Shown here: piece after piece, positions 1 to 7,529 of the stretch
Layout: each line of letters opens with the position of its first letter
Numbering within the stretch: position 1 is the stretch's first letter
Assembly (NCBI GenBank): GCA_039927975.1
Contig: JBDSTZ010000191.1
Span: 1-13,890 of the forward strand
Source: JBDSTZ01 sp039927975
GTDB taxonomy: Bacteria; Pseudomonadota; Gammaproteobacteria; Burkholderiales; Burkholderiaceae_D
DNA length: 13,890 bases
Direction: 5' to 3'
Translations under genes and position numbers: made by a program
The notes under the pieces: generated by a model
Seen by the model: only the letters and a program-made list of their open reading frames with translations
What the model was told of the DNA's origin: nothing
Database searches by the model: none

Positions 1-2524
1 CCATGCGCGAGAGTGCATCGCGGCTGGCGGTGACGATCAGGTCGCAGCCGATCACCAGGTCGGCGCTGCCGGTGCCCACGCGGGTCGAGTGCAGGTCGGC
101 CTGGTTGTCGGCCAGGCGCACGTGCGACATCACCGGGCCGCCTTTCTGGGCCAGTCCGCTCATGTCGAGTACGATCGCGCCCTTGCCTTCGACGTGTGCC
201 GCCATCGCCAGGATCTGGCCGACGGTAACCACGCCGGTGCCGCCGATACCGGTGATCAGGATGCCGTACGGGTTGGCCGTGCTTTTCAGCGCAGGCGTTG
301 GCAGCACCGGCGGCGCCGCTTCGGCGGTCGACGCCTTTTTCGGCTTCTTGAGCGAGCCGCCTTCCACCGTCACGAACGACGGGCAGAAACCGGTGACGCA
401 CGAGAAGTCCTTGTTGCAGGACGACTGGTTGATCTGGCGCTTGCGGCCAAGTTCAGTTTCGAGCGGCTCCACCGACAGGCAGTTCGACTGCACCGAGCAG
501 TCGCCGCAGCCTTCGCACACGGCTTCGTTGATCACGGCGCGCTTGGCCGGATCCGGGTACTCGTTGCGCTTCCGGCGACGGCGCTTCTCGGAGGCGCAGG
601 TCTGGTCGTAGATCATGGCCGACACGCCCGGGCAGTCGCGCAGTTCGCGCTGCACGTCCATCAGTTCGCTGCGATGGCGCACGGTCACGCCTTCGGCCCA
701 CTTGTAGTCGTCCGGGTATTTCTCGGGTTCGTCGGTGACGACGATGATCGGTCCCACGCCTTCGGCCGCGATCTGGCGGCTGATCATGCCGGGGTCGAGC
801 GGGCCGTCGAATTCCTGCCCGCCCGTCATGGCGACGGCGTCGTTGAACAGGATCTTGTAGGTGATGTTGACCTTGGCCGCCACCGCCGCGCGGATCGCCA
901 GTATCCCCGAGTGGAAGTAGGTGCCGTCGCCCAGGTTGGTGAACACGTGCTTCTCGTTGGTGAACGGCGCCTGGCCGACCCAGGTGACGCCTTCGGCGCC
1001 CATGTGGGTGAAGGTCGAGGTTTCGCGGTCCATCCACAGCACCATGTAGTGGCAGCCGATGCCGGCCAGCGCGCGCGAGCCTTCGGGCACCTTGGTCGAC
1101 GAGTTGTGCGGGCAGCCGGAGCAGAAATACGGCGTGCGGTCGGTGTCGGGATTGGGTTTGAGGCCGGCGCTCTTGAGCACCAGTTCCTTCGCTTCCAGGA
1201 AGGCGATGCGTTCCTTGACGCGCTGCTCGACCGGATGGCCGGCGCAGTAGTGCGAAATGCGGCTGGCGATGGCGCGGGCGATCTGCGCGGGGTTCAGTTC
1301 GTAGGTGGCGGGCAGCAGCCAGTCGCCATGGCCGGTGCGGCCCTTGTTGCTCCATTCGCCGGTGTCGTCGAACTTGCCGACCACGCGCGGACGCTGGCCG
1401 TCGGGCAGGTTGTAGAGTTCTTCCTTAAGCGCGTATTCAAGAATCTGGCGCTTCTCTTCGACCACCAGGATTTCGTCGAGGCCCTTGGCGAAGGCTTGCA
1501 CGCCCTCGGCTTCAAGCGGCCAGGTCATGCCGATTTTATAGAGGCGCAGGCCGATGTCGGCCGCGGCCCGCTCGTCGATGCCGAGGTCGGCCAGCGCCTG
1601 GCGGGTGTCGAGGTAGGATTTGCCGGCGGTGATGATGCCGATGCGCGGCGCGGGGCTGTCCCAGATGATGCGATTGAGCTTGTTGGCGCGCGCGTAGGCC
1701 AGCGCGGCGTACCACTTGAAGCTGTTCATCCGCACTTCCATGTCGAGCACGGTGTCGGGCCAGCGGATGTTCAGGCCGCCCTCGGGCAGGGTGAAGTCGG
1801 TGGGCGTGACGATCTGCACGCGCTCCGGGTCGAAATCGACCACCGCGCCGGACTCGATGATGTCGGTCACGCACTTCATCGACACCCACAGGCCCGTGTA
1901 GCGGCTCATGGCCCAGGCGTGCAGGCCGTAGTCGATGTATTCCTGGATCGACGACGGGTACAGCACCGGAATGCCGCAGGCGTTGAGGATATGGTCGCTC
2001 TGGTGCGCGGTGGACGAGGACTTGGCGGCGTGGTCGTCGCCGGCCAGCACCAGCACCCCGCCGTGCTGCGCGCTGCCGGCGTTGTTGGCGTGCTTGAAGA
2101 CGTCGCCGCAGCGGTCCACGCCCGGCCCTTTGCCGTACCACATGGAGAACACGCCGTCGTATTTGGCGTCCTTGAACAGGTTGCTTTGCTGGGTGCCCCA
2201 CACGGCGGTGGCGGCCAGGTCCTCGTTCATCCCGGGATGGAATTTGACGTGGTGCTCGTCGAGGTACTTCTTGGCCTTGATGGCCGTCATGTCGATCGAT
2301 GTGACGGGCGAACCGCGATAGCCGGTGATGTAGCCGGCGGTGTTGAGGCCCGCCTTGAGGTCGCGTTCGCGCTGCAGCATCGGCAGGCGCACCAGCGCCT
2401 GGGTGCCGGTGAGGAAGGCGCGGCCGCGTTCGAGCGTCCATTTGTCGTCGAGCGTGATGTCGTGGTCCGGCAGGCCGGGTTGGTCCGGCTGGCCCAGGAT
2501 GGTGCTCTTTAGCGGTGCGTTCAT
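1..2524 (-). CDS. Indolepyruvate ferredoxin oxidoreductase, fused multidomain form (partial, C-terminus beyond left edge)
   Basis: Thiamine diphosphate and iron-sulfur enzyme that oxidatively decarboxylates aryl-pyruvates (indolepyruvate, phenylpyruvate) to aryl-acetyl-CoA in the cytoplasm. I translated the whole minus frame from the ATG at 2522-2524: 841 codons with no stop, running off the left edge. The family is usually about 1150-1200 residues, so roughly two thirds are present. Visible parts in order: a pyrimidine-binding TPP domain with GYRGSP (68-73) and NEDLAATAVW, whose Glu101 is the likely cofactor-activating residue; a CSGC pair (Cys468/471); the TPP-binding GDGT at 532-535; a cysteine cluster at 670, 673, 676, 682, 703, 709 and 714, probably iron-sulfur ligands; and the start of the gamma-type domain with GIGGTG near 759. 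A GGAG Shine-Dalgarno lies 6 nt before the start. HPPD ends 45 bp upstream on the same strand, which suggests cotranscription. Function is by family; the preferred aryl-pyruvate and the electron acceptor cannot be read from the sequence. Confidence 0.93.
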   Translation of the reverse strand, partial: MNAPLKSTILGQPDQPGLPDHDITLDDKWTLERGRAFLTGTQALVRLPMLQRERDLKAGLNTAGYITGYRGSPVTSIDMTAIKAKKYLDEHHVKFHPGMNEDLAATAVWGTQQSNLFKDAKYDGVFSMWYGKGPGVDRCGDVFKHANNAGSAQHGGVLVLAGDDHAAKSSSTAHQSDHILNACGIPVLYPSSIQEYIDYGLHAWAMSRYTGLWVSMKCVTDIIESGAVVDFDPERVQIVTPTDFTLPEGGLNIRWPDTVLDMEVRMNSFKWYAALAYARANKLNRIIWDSPAPRIGIITAGKSYLDTRQALADLGIDERAAADIGLRLYKIGMTWPLEAEGVQAFAKGLDEILVVEEKRQILEYALKEELYNLPDGQRPRVVGKFDDTGEWSNKGRTGHGDWLLPATYELNPAQIARAIASRISHYCAGHPVEQRVKERIAFLEAKELVLKSAGLKPNPDTDRTPYFCSGCPHNSSTKVPEGSRALAGIGCHYMVLWMDRETSTFTHMGAEGVTWVGQAPFTNEKHVFTNLGDGTYFHSGILAIRAAVAAKVNITYKILFNDAVAMTGGQEFDGPLDPGMISRQIAAEGVGPIIVVTDEPEKYPDDYKWAEGVTVRHRSELMDVQRELRDCPGVSAMIYDQTCASEKRRRRKRNEYPDPAKRAVINEAVCEGCGDCSVQSNCLSVEPLETELGRKRQINQSSCNKDFSCVTGFCPSFVTVEGGSLKKPKKASTAEAAPPVLPTPALKSTANPYGILITGIGGTGVVTVGQILAMAAHVEGKGAIVLDMSGLAQKGGPVMSHVRLADNQADLHSTRVGTGSADLVIGCDLIVTASRDALSRM

Positions 2525-2540
2525 CGGTGTCTCCGTGATC

Positions 2541-2556
2541 GCCGGGTGGACCCGGC
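2541..2556 (-). other. GC-rich hairpin between HPPD and the IOR gene
   Basis: A perfect inverted repeat, GCCGGGT-GG-ACCCGGC, lies in the 45-bp spacer between the HPPD stop and the IOR start, just upstream of the IOR Shine-Dalgarno. As RNA it would fold as six or seven GC-rich pairs closing a small loop. No T-run follows on the minus strand, so it is not a standard intrinsic terminator. A processing or stability element, or partial attenuation between the two genes, is inference. Confidence 0.55.
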
Positions 2557-2569
2557 GCGCATAGTCTGA

Positions 2570-3691
2570 TTATGCGACTGTTTTATCCTGCAGGACGCCA
2601 CGCTTGATCTGGTCGAGTTCAATCGACTCGAACAGCGCGCGGAAATTGCCTTCGCCGAAACCCTGGTCGCCCTTGCGCTGGATGATCTCGAAAAAGATCG
2701 GGCCGATCACGGTCTGGGTGAAGATTTGCAGCAGCAGTTCGCGCGCGTCCTCGGTGCTGTGGCCGTCGACCAGGATTCTCAGGCGGCGCAGCTCGTCGAG
2801 ATTCTCGCCGTGGTGCGGCAGGCGCCGGTCGATCAGTTCGTAGTAGGTGTCGATGGTGTCCTGGAAGGCGATGCCGGCGCCGCGCATGCCTTCGATGGCC
2901 TGGTAGATGTTGTCGGTGCCGAGCGCGATGTGCTGGATGCCCTCGCCGTGGTAGGCGTCGAGGTATTCGGCGATTTGCGATTTGTCGTCCGACGATTCGT
3001 TGATCGGAATGCGGATTTTGCCGCAGGGCGAAGTCATGGCTTTCGACTTGAGGCCGGTGTGCTTGCCTTCGATGTCGAAGTAGCGCACCTCGCGGAAGTT
3101 GAACAGGTTCTCGTAGAACTCGGCCCATTCCTTCATGCGGCCGCGATGGACGTTGTGGGTCAGGTGGTCGATGTAGGTCAGGCCATGGCCGGCCGGCTGC
3201 GAATCGGTGCCGGGGATGGCGACGAAGTCGACGTCGTAGATGCTGATGTCGCCGATGGCGCCCTTGCGCGCACCGCGCCCGGCGCCCTTGCCGTGCCAGC
3301 GGTCGACGAAGTACAGGAGCGAATCGCCGACGCCCTTGATGGCCGGGATGTTGAGTTCCATCGGGCCGGTCTTGTTGTCGAAGCCCCAGGCGCCCAGTTC
3401 GAGCGCGCGCTGGTAGGCGAAGGCGGCGTCGTCGACGCGGATGGCGATGGCGCACACCGACTGGCCGTGTTTGCGGGCAAAGCGCTGGGCGAAGGAGTCC
3501 GGCTCGGCGTTGATGATGAAGTTGATCTCGCCCTGGCGGTACAAGGTGACGTCCTTGTGGCGGTGGCGCGCGATGGCGCGAAAACCCATCTGCTCGAACA
3601 GCGCGCCCATCGCTTTCGGATCGGGCGCGGCGTATTCGACGAACTCGAAACCGTCGGTCCCCATCGGGTTTTCCCAAGGCTGGAATTGCAT
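2570..3691 (-). CDS. hppD: 4-hydroxyphenylpyruvate dioxygenase
   Basis: Non-haem iron(II) enzyme that converts 4-hydroxyphenylpyruvate and O2 to homogentisate and CO2, the committed step of tyrosine breakdown, in the cytoplasm. The 373-residue product has the normal bacterial length and two vicinal-oxygen-chelate halves. The facial triad is intact: His176 in IDHLTHNV, His254 in GIQHIAL and Glu335 in FFEIIQRKG, with spacing (78 and 81) close to that of the Pseudomonas enzyme. The C-terminal GNFRALFESIE motif is also present. The start is set by a strong GAGGAG 6 nt before the ATG. It reads toward the IOR gene 45 bp downstream and is divergent from an Lrp-type regulator. Homogentisate dioxygenase and fumarylacetoacetase are not in the window. 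Confidence is high because all metal ligands are visible. Confidence 0.97.
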   Translation of the reverse strand: MQFQPWENPMGTDGFEFVEYAAPDPKAMGALFEQMGFRAIARHRHKDVTLYRQGEINFIINAEPDSFAQRFARKHGQSVCAIAIRVDDAAFAYQRALELGAWGFDNKTGPMELNIPAIKGVGDSLLYFVDRWHGKGAGRGARKGAIGDISIYDVDFVAIPGTDSQPAGHGLTYIDHLTHNVHRGRMKEWAEFYENLFNFREVRYFDIEGKHTGLKSKAMTSPCGKIRIPINESSDDKSQIAEYLDAYHGEGIQHIALGTDNIYQAIEGMRGAGIAFQDTIDTYYELIDRRLPHHGENLDELRRLRILVDGHSTEDARELLLQIFTQTVIGPIFFEIIQRKGDQGFGEGNFRALFESIELDQIKRGVLQDKTVA

Positions 3692-3695
3692 CTTT

Positions 3696-3715
3696 GTCTC
3701 CTCAAAAGGTGAGAC
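3696..3715. promoter_or_regulatory. Inverted repeat overlapping the hppD Shine-Dalgarno and start-site region
   Basis: Five-base arms GTCTC (3696-3700) and GAGAC (3711-3715) flank a 10-base centre immediately upstream of hppD. The left arm includes part of the GAGGAG ribosome binding site. A minus-strand -10-like TATACT lies at 3717-3722, so transcription would start inside the repeat. That makes a DNA operator more likely than a complete RNA hairpin. No good -35 was found at the right distance. This is inference from position. Confidence 0.35.
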
Positions 3716-3738
3716 AAGTATAGGCTTTTGACCCCGGC

Positions 3739-3751
3739 ATTAAATTTCAAT
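3739..3751. promoter_or_regulatory. AT-rich imperfect palindrome, candidate Lrp/AsnC-type operator
   Basis: The stretch ATTAAATTTCAAT is an imperfect palindrome (one mismatched pair) and is the most AT-rich stretch I noticed between hppD and the divergent Lrp-family regulator. Lrp-type proteins favour degenerate AT-rich palindromes of about 15 bp, and members of this family often control the adjacent divergent gene. It lies between the proposed hppD -10 (3717-3722) and the regulator's -35 (3757-3762), so one bound protein could affect both genes. The assignment is inference from placement and composition. Confidence 0.35.
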
Positions 3752-3756
3752 CGAGC

Positions 3757-3784
3757 TTGGAGGATGGCCTGACCGCGCTATAAT
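3757..3784 (+). promoter_or_regulatory. Probable sigma-70 promoter of the Lrp/AsnC regulator gene
   Basis: A perfect -10 box TATAAT is at 3779-3784, with TTGGAG at 3757-3762 as a weak -35 and a 16-bp spacer. The predicted start is near 3791, giving a leader of about 25 nt before the ATG at 3816. A short palindrome CGCAT-A-ATGCG (3789-3799) covers that predicted start and could serve autoregulation. Confidence 0.6.
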
Positions 3785-3815
3785 CTTGCGCATAATGCGT
3801 GATTCTGGAGGTTTT

Positions 3816-4325
3816 ATGCCAAAGATTGACCTGGATAAAACAGATCGCAAAATCCTCGCGATCTTGCAGGGCGACGGCAGATTGTCCAATCAGGACGTGG
3901 CGGACCGCGTCAATCTGTCGCCCTCGCCCTGCCTGCGGCGCATCAAGCGGCTGGAGGAAGCGGGGGTGATCCGGCAGTATGTGGCGCTGCTCGATCCGGC
4001 CCAGATCGGGCTCGGGCTGCTGGCGTATGTGAACGTGCGGCTGGAGAAGCACAGCGAGGGGTGGAACAACGCGGCCGGTGCGCGCAAGCCTTCAAGCTCG
4101 CCGCACCTCGAATTCGCCGCCTCGGTCGAGGACTGGCCGGAGGTGGTGGCCTGTTACGCGATGACCGGCGAAATGGATTATCTGCTGCGGGTCCATGTCG
4201 AGGACATGGACCATTTTTCGCGCTTCATGATGAAGACGCTGCTGAGCCATCCGGCGGTGGCCGATGTGAAGTCGAGCTTCGCCCTGCAGCGCATCAAGGA
4301 TACTACTGCGCTGCCGCTGGTGTAG
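3816..4325 (+). CDS. Lrp/AsnC family transcriptional regulator
   Basis: Cytoplasmic DNA-binding regulator of the feast/famine family, 169 residues. An N-terminal winged helix-turn-helix (about 5-60, with LSNQDVADRVNLSPSPCLRRIKRLEEAGVI) is followed by an amino-acid-binding RAM domain (about 66-150) with the TGEMDYLLRV signature at 117-126. From memory of E. coli Lrp, the loop after the first RAM strand (about 80-98, rich in Gly, Ala, Lys, Ser) is some 13 residues longer. The ATG at 3816 is chosen because GGAGG lies 4 nt before it; in-frame TTG 3786 and ATG 3795 lie around the predicted transcription start and lack a ribosome site. It is divergent from hppD and the IOR gene, so control of aromatic amino acid catabolism is the natural guess. 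Its last 23 bp overlap the end of the convergent SGNH hydrolase gene. Confidence 0.93.
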   Translation: MPKIDLDKTDRKILAILQGDGRLSNQDVADRVNLSPSPCLRRIKRLEEAGVIRQYVALLDPAQIGLGLLAYVNVRLEKHSEGWNNAAGARKPSSSPHLEFAASVEDWPEVVACYAMTGEMDYLLRVHVEDMDHFSRFMMKTLLSHPAVADVKSSFALQRIKDTTALPLV

Positions 4326-5043
4326 GCGCCACCAGCCTGGCGATATCGGGCAGCATGGCGGCAGCCCAGATGCGGTAGCCCTTCTCGGTCAGGTGCAGAT
4401 AGTCGCCCATGGTCTCTTGCGAGATCGAGCCGTCGGGCTGGAGGAACAGCGGGCCGTAGTTGCGGAAGGTGACGCGCGGTTGGTCGTCGAGCGTGGCGAT
4501 CATCTTGTCGAGCGCGATGATGCGCGCGCGAACCTCGTCGCTGGCCGATTTACCTTCCGGGAAAACGCCGTTGAGCAGGATGCGCGCGTCCGGATACTGC
4601 TTGCGCAGCGCGGCCACGATCAGCTTGATGCCGGCGAAGACCTGCTCGGCCGATTCGCCGCACAGGTTCAGATTATTCACGCCGATCAGCAGCACGACGG
4701 CCTTCGGCTTGAGCGGGGCCAGGTGCGGGTCCTGCAGGCGGTACAGCACATTGCCGGTATGGTCGCCGCCGATGCCGAAGTTGGCCGCGCGGTACTTGCC
4801 GAAGCTGTCGTCGAACAGCTGGCGCGGCCACATTTCGGTGATCGAGTCGCCGACGAACATGACGTCGATGCCGCCCTTGTCGGCGCGCGCCATTTGATCG
4901 GCGTGCATCGACTGCCAGCGGGCGATCGACATCCATGGATAGTCGACCGCGCGCGCGGCCGGTTTGGTGGCGCAATCGGCGGCCTGAACGACCTGGCTCG
5001 CCAGCGACAGCGCGAGCACGGACAGGAGAGAGGATACTTTCAT
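4303..5043 (-). CDS. Secreted SGNH/GDSL-family hydrolase (esterase)
   Basis: Serine hydrolase of the SGNH superfamily, 246 residues, probably exported to the periplasm or outside. A signal peptide is clear: MKVSS, a hydrophobic stretch to about 19, and likely cleavage after VVQA (residue 21). The four blocks are present: nucleophile Ser67 in VGDSIT, the block II glycine in NFGIGGD (88-94), Asn124 in GVNN, and the Asp214/His217 pair in DYLHLT. The overall pattern resembles the PAF-acetylhydrolase gamma-like subgroup. The start at 5041-5043 is preferred over an upstream in-frame ATG because it places the signal peptide at the N-terminus; only a weak GAAAG precedes it. It follows the GH3 glycosidase gene by 92 bp on the same strand, so it may remove acyl groups from the same carbohydrate. 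The true substrate is unknown. Its end overlaps the convergent regulator gene. Confidence 0.88.
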   Translation of the reverse strand: MKVSSLLSVLALSLASQVVQAADCATKPAARAVDYPWMSIARWQSMHADQMARADKGGIDVMFVGDSITEMWPRQLFDDSFGKYRAANFGIGGDHTGNVLYRLQDPHLAPLKPKAVVLLIGVNNLNLCGESAEQVFAGIKLIVAALRKQYPDARILLNGVFPEGKSASDEVRARIIALDKMIATLDDQPRVTFRNYGPLFLQPDGSISQETMGDYLHLTEKGYRIWAAAMLPDIARLVAPTPAAAQ

Positions 5044-5067
5044 CGTTTTGCTTTCAGTTGTTGCAGG

Positions 5068-5098
5068 GCCGCGTGGCGCGGCACCGGTGTGATACCGG
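5068..5098 (-). other. Two adjacent hairpins in the GH3-SGNH spacer
   Basis: Perfect inverted repeats GCCGCG-TGG-CGCGGC (5068-5082) and CCGGT-GTGAT-ACCGG (5084-5098) lie back to back in the 92-bp gap upstream of the SGNH gene. A competing larger pairing between GGCGC (5075-5079) and GCGCC (5103-5107) is also possible. No T-run follows on the minus strand. They may be a processing or stability element that sets different expression of the two genes, which is inference. Confidence 0.45.
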
Positions 5099-5135
5099 CC
5101 CGGCGCCACCCATCGCAGCTGCTTCTACATTGTGC

Positions 5136-7400
5136 TTACTTCTTTTGCTGCGCCTTGGCGGCGCCGACGCGGTCCTTGCCGTGCAGGTCGAGCACGCGGG
5201 CGGGCAGATCGAGCGTCACGCTGGTGGCGGCGCCGTCGGCGGCATCCTGCGCCAGCGAGAGCTTGTATTTGCCGGCCGCGATGCGCCAGGTCTTGGAGGC
5301 GCTGTCGTACATGCCGAGCAGGCGCGGTTCGATGTCGAGCGTGACTTCGCGGGTTTCGCCGGGACGCAGCTCGAGCTTGTCGAAGGCGGCCAGGCGCTTG
5401 GGCGAATCCCACTTGGCGCCGAGCGGCGCGACGTACACCTGCGGCACGTCCTTGCCGGCCACCGCGCCGGTGTTGGTCACCTTGAAGCGCACCCGCAACT
5501 GGCCCTTGTCGTTCTGCGCCGCGAGGCCCGAATAGGCGAAGCTGGTGTAGGACAGGCCATGGCCGAACGGGAACAGCGGCTTGAGGCCTTTCTGATCGAA
5601 CCACTTGTAGCCGATCGCCGCGCCCTCGTGATAGTTGACGGTGAACTGCAGCTTCTCGTTCTTCGGATCGCCGTCGAGAACGGGGCGCGGCAACTGGCTC
5701 AGCGAGGCCGGGAAGGTGGCCGGCAAGTGGCCGGACGGATTGACTTCGCCGAACAGCACGCGGGCGATCGCCTCGCCGCCGCTGGTGCCCGGGTACCAGG
5801 CTTGCAGCACGGCGGCGCTCTTGTCGAGCCACGGCATGGCGACGGGGCCGCCGGTCTCCAGCACCACCACGGTGCGCGGATTGGCGGCGGCCACCTGGGC
5901 GATGAGGGCGTTCTGGTTGTCGGGCAGGTCGAGCGATTTGGCGTCCTGGGCTTCGCCGATCCACTGGATGGCGAACACCAGCACGACGTCGGCGCCGGCG
6001 GCCAGCCTGGCCGCCTGAACGGGGTCTGCGCCGCTGTCGAACTGCACGCTGGCGCCGGGAGCACGCTCCTTGATCGCCTTCATCGGCGAGGATGGGAAGT
6101 AGACGACCGGGCCTGGCCAGGTGGCCGGCAGCAAGCCCTTGACGGCCATGCCGCCGACCGGATAAACCTGCGAGGAACCGCCGCCCGAGAGCACGCCGAC
6201 GTCGGCGTGGCCGCCGATGATGACGATCTTCTTGGCGTCCTTGCGCAGCGGCAGCGCCGAATTGGCGTTCTTGAGCAGCACCAGGCTCTCTTCGGCGCCT
6301 TCGCGGCTGATCGCGTTGTGGCTTTTGAAGTCGATGGCACTTTCGGCGGCGAGCGGATAGTCGACCACGCCCTTGTCGAACATCGCGCGCAACACACGGA
6401 AGGCCATGTTGTCGAGGCGGGTCTGCGAGACCTGGCCGGTCTTGACCGCTTCGGCCAGCGCGCCGGCGAAGTACGGCGACTTGTCGAACTCGTGGCCGGA
6501 CTGCTGATCGAGGCCGCTGTTGGCGGCGGCAACGGTGCTGTGGGTGGCGCCCCAGTCGGACATGACGAAGCCCTTGTAGCTCCAGTCCTGCTTGAGCACC
6601 TGGTTGAGCAGGTAGTCGTTCTGGCAGGCGTAGTCGCCGTTGACGCGGTTGTACGCGCACATGACCGAACCGGGGTTGGCTTGCTCGATCACCAGCTGCA
6701 TCGCCAGCAGGTCGGACATGCGGGCGGCGGCGTCGGTGATCTTGACGTCGAGCTCATTGCGGCCGGTTTCCTGGTCGTTCAGGGCGAAGTGCTTGACGGT
6801 CGAGATGACGTGGTTCGATTCGATGCCCTTGATGGCGCTGGCGACGATGGTCGAGGCCAGCAGCGGGTCTTCGCCGGCGTATTCGAAATTGCGGCCGTTG
6901 CGCGGGTCGCGCTGCAGGTTGACGCCGCCGGCCAGCATGACGTTGAAGCCGGAGGAGCGCGCTTCGGCGCCGATCATGGCGCCGCCGGCATAAGCCAGTT
7001 TGGTGTTCCAGGTCGCGGCGGTGGCCAGGCCCGACGGCAGCGCGGTGCGCTCGCGCGGGTTGGGGGTGTTCTGGCTGGCGACGCCGATGCCGGCGTCGGT
7101 TTCAAACAGGGCCGGCAGGCCGAGGCGCGGCACCCCGGCGATGTAGCCGGCCGACGCCGGCAGCGCGGCGGGGTTCATCTTCTTTGGGCCCATGTCGCTG
7201 CCGAAGTAGCCGAATACCCAGACCAGTTTTTCTTCCTGGGTCATGGCCTTGAGGGCCAGGCTGGCGCGCTGGTCGGCGGGCAGGCTGCGGTCCAGCCAGG
7301 GTTTGGCGGTCGGCGCGGCCGGGGTGTCGGCGGCCTGGGCGAGCAGTGGGATGGCGGCGGCGATGGCGAGCGCCAAGCTGTGTAGTTGAAATAAACGCAT
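5136..7400 (-). CDS. Secreted glycoside hydrolase family 3 protein (beta-glucosidase-like)
   Basis: Exported retaining glycosidase of 754 residues that releases terminal beta-linked sugars from oligosaccharides, by family. A signal peptide (1 to about 23, ending LLAQA) supports the ATG at 7398-7400 over the upstream in-frame ATG at 7431-7433; a weak GAGAGAC lies 7 nt before it. The N-terminal GH3 barrel has RLGLPALFETDAGIGV (92-107), the substrate-binding KHF at 203-205 and the nucleophile Asp282 in VMSDWGATHS. The C-terminal GH3 domain follows (about 370-620) with LLKN, and Glu483 in WIGEAQD is the likely acid/base. PLFPFGHGLSYTSF (608-621) then leads to a fibronectin-III-like domain (about 652-730). 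The domain order is complete. The SGNH hydrolase follows 92 bp downstream. A palindrome at 7530-7544 may be its operator. Beta-glucosidase, xylosidase and other specificities cannot be separated here. Confidence 0.94.
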   Translation of the reverse strand: MRLFQLHSLALAIAAAIPLLAQAADTPAAPTAKPWLDRSLPADQRASLALKAMTQEEKLVWVFGYFGSDMGPKKMNPAALPASAGYIAGVPRLGLPALFETDAGIGVASQNTPNPRERTALPSGLATAATWNTKLAYAGGAMIGAEARSSGFNVMLAGGVNLQRDPRNGRNFEYAGEDPLLASTIVASAIKGIESNHVISTVKHFALNDQETGRNELDVKITDAAARMSDLLAMQLVIEQANPGSVMCAYNRVNGDYACQNDYLLNQVLKQDWSYKGFVMSDWGATHSTVAAANSGLDQQSGHEFDKSPYFAGALAEAVKTGQVSQTRLDNMAFRVLRAMFDKGVVDYPLAAESAIDFKSHNAISREGAEESLVLLKNANSALPLRKDAKKIVIIGGHADVGVLSGGGSSQVYPVGGMAVKGLLPATWPGPVVYFPSSPMKAIKERAPGASVQFDSGADPVQAARLAAGADVVLVFAIQWIGEAQDAKSLDLPDNQNALIAQVAAANPRTVVVLETGGPVAMPWLDKSAAVLQAWYPGTSGGEAIARVLFGEVNPSGHLPATFPASLSQLPRPVLDGDPKNEKLQFTVNYHEGAAIGYKWFDQKGLKPLFPFGHGLSYTSFAYSGLAAQNDKGQLRVRFKVTNTGAVAGKDVPQVYVAPLGAKWDSPKRLAAFDKLELRPGETREVTLDIEPRLLGMYDSASKTWRIAAGKYKLSLAQDAADGAATSVTLDLPARVLDLHGKDRVGAAKAQQKK

Positions 7401-7529
7401 CGCGTCAGTCTCTCTGTATGAATATGGCAACACCGGATCAATCGCCCGGCTGGGTCTCGGTGTACATATGCGTATGGGAGCCGACCGACAAATGGGACTG
7501 CGCGCACGGCTGGAATCAGGAACGACATG

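Noticed and set aside
89..2512. Long plus-strand open frame of 807 codons opposite the IOR gene
   Set aside because: It lies entirely antisense to a gene with clear TPP and cysteine motifs, and its His/Val/Arg/Gly-rich translation is typical of a GC-driven antisense frame.
4935..7385. Plus-strand open frame of 816 codons opposite the GH3 gene
   Set aside because: Antisense to an intact GH3 protein with catalytic residues; low-complexity composition and no recognisable domain.
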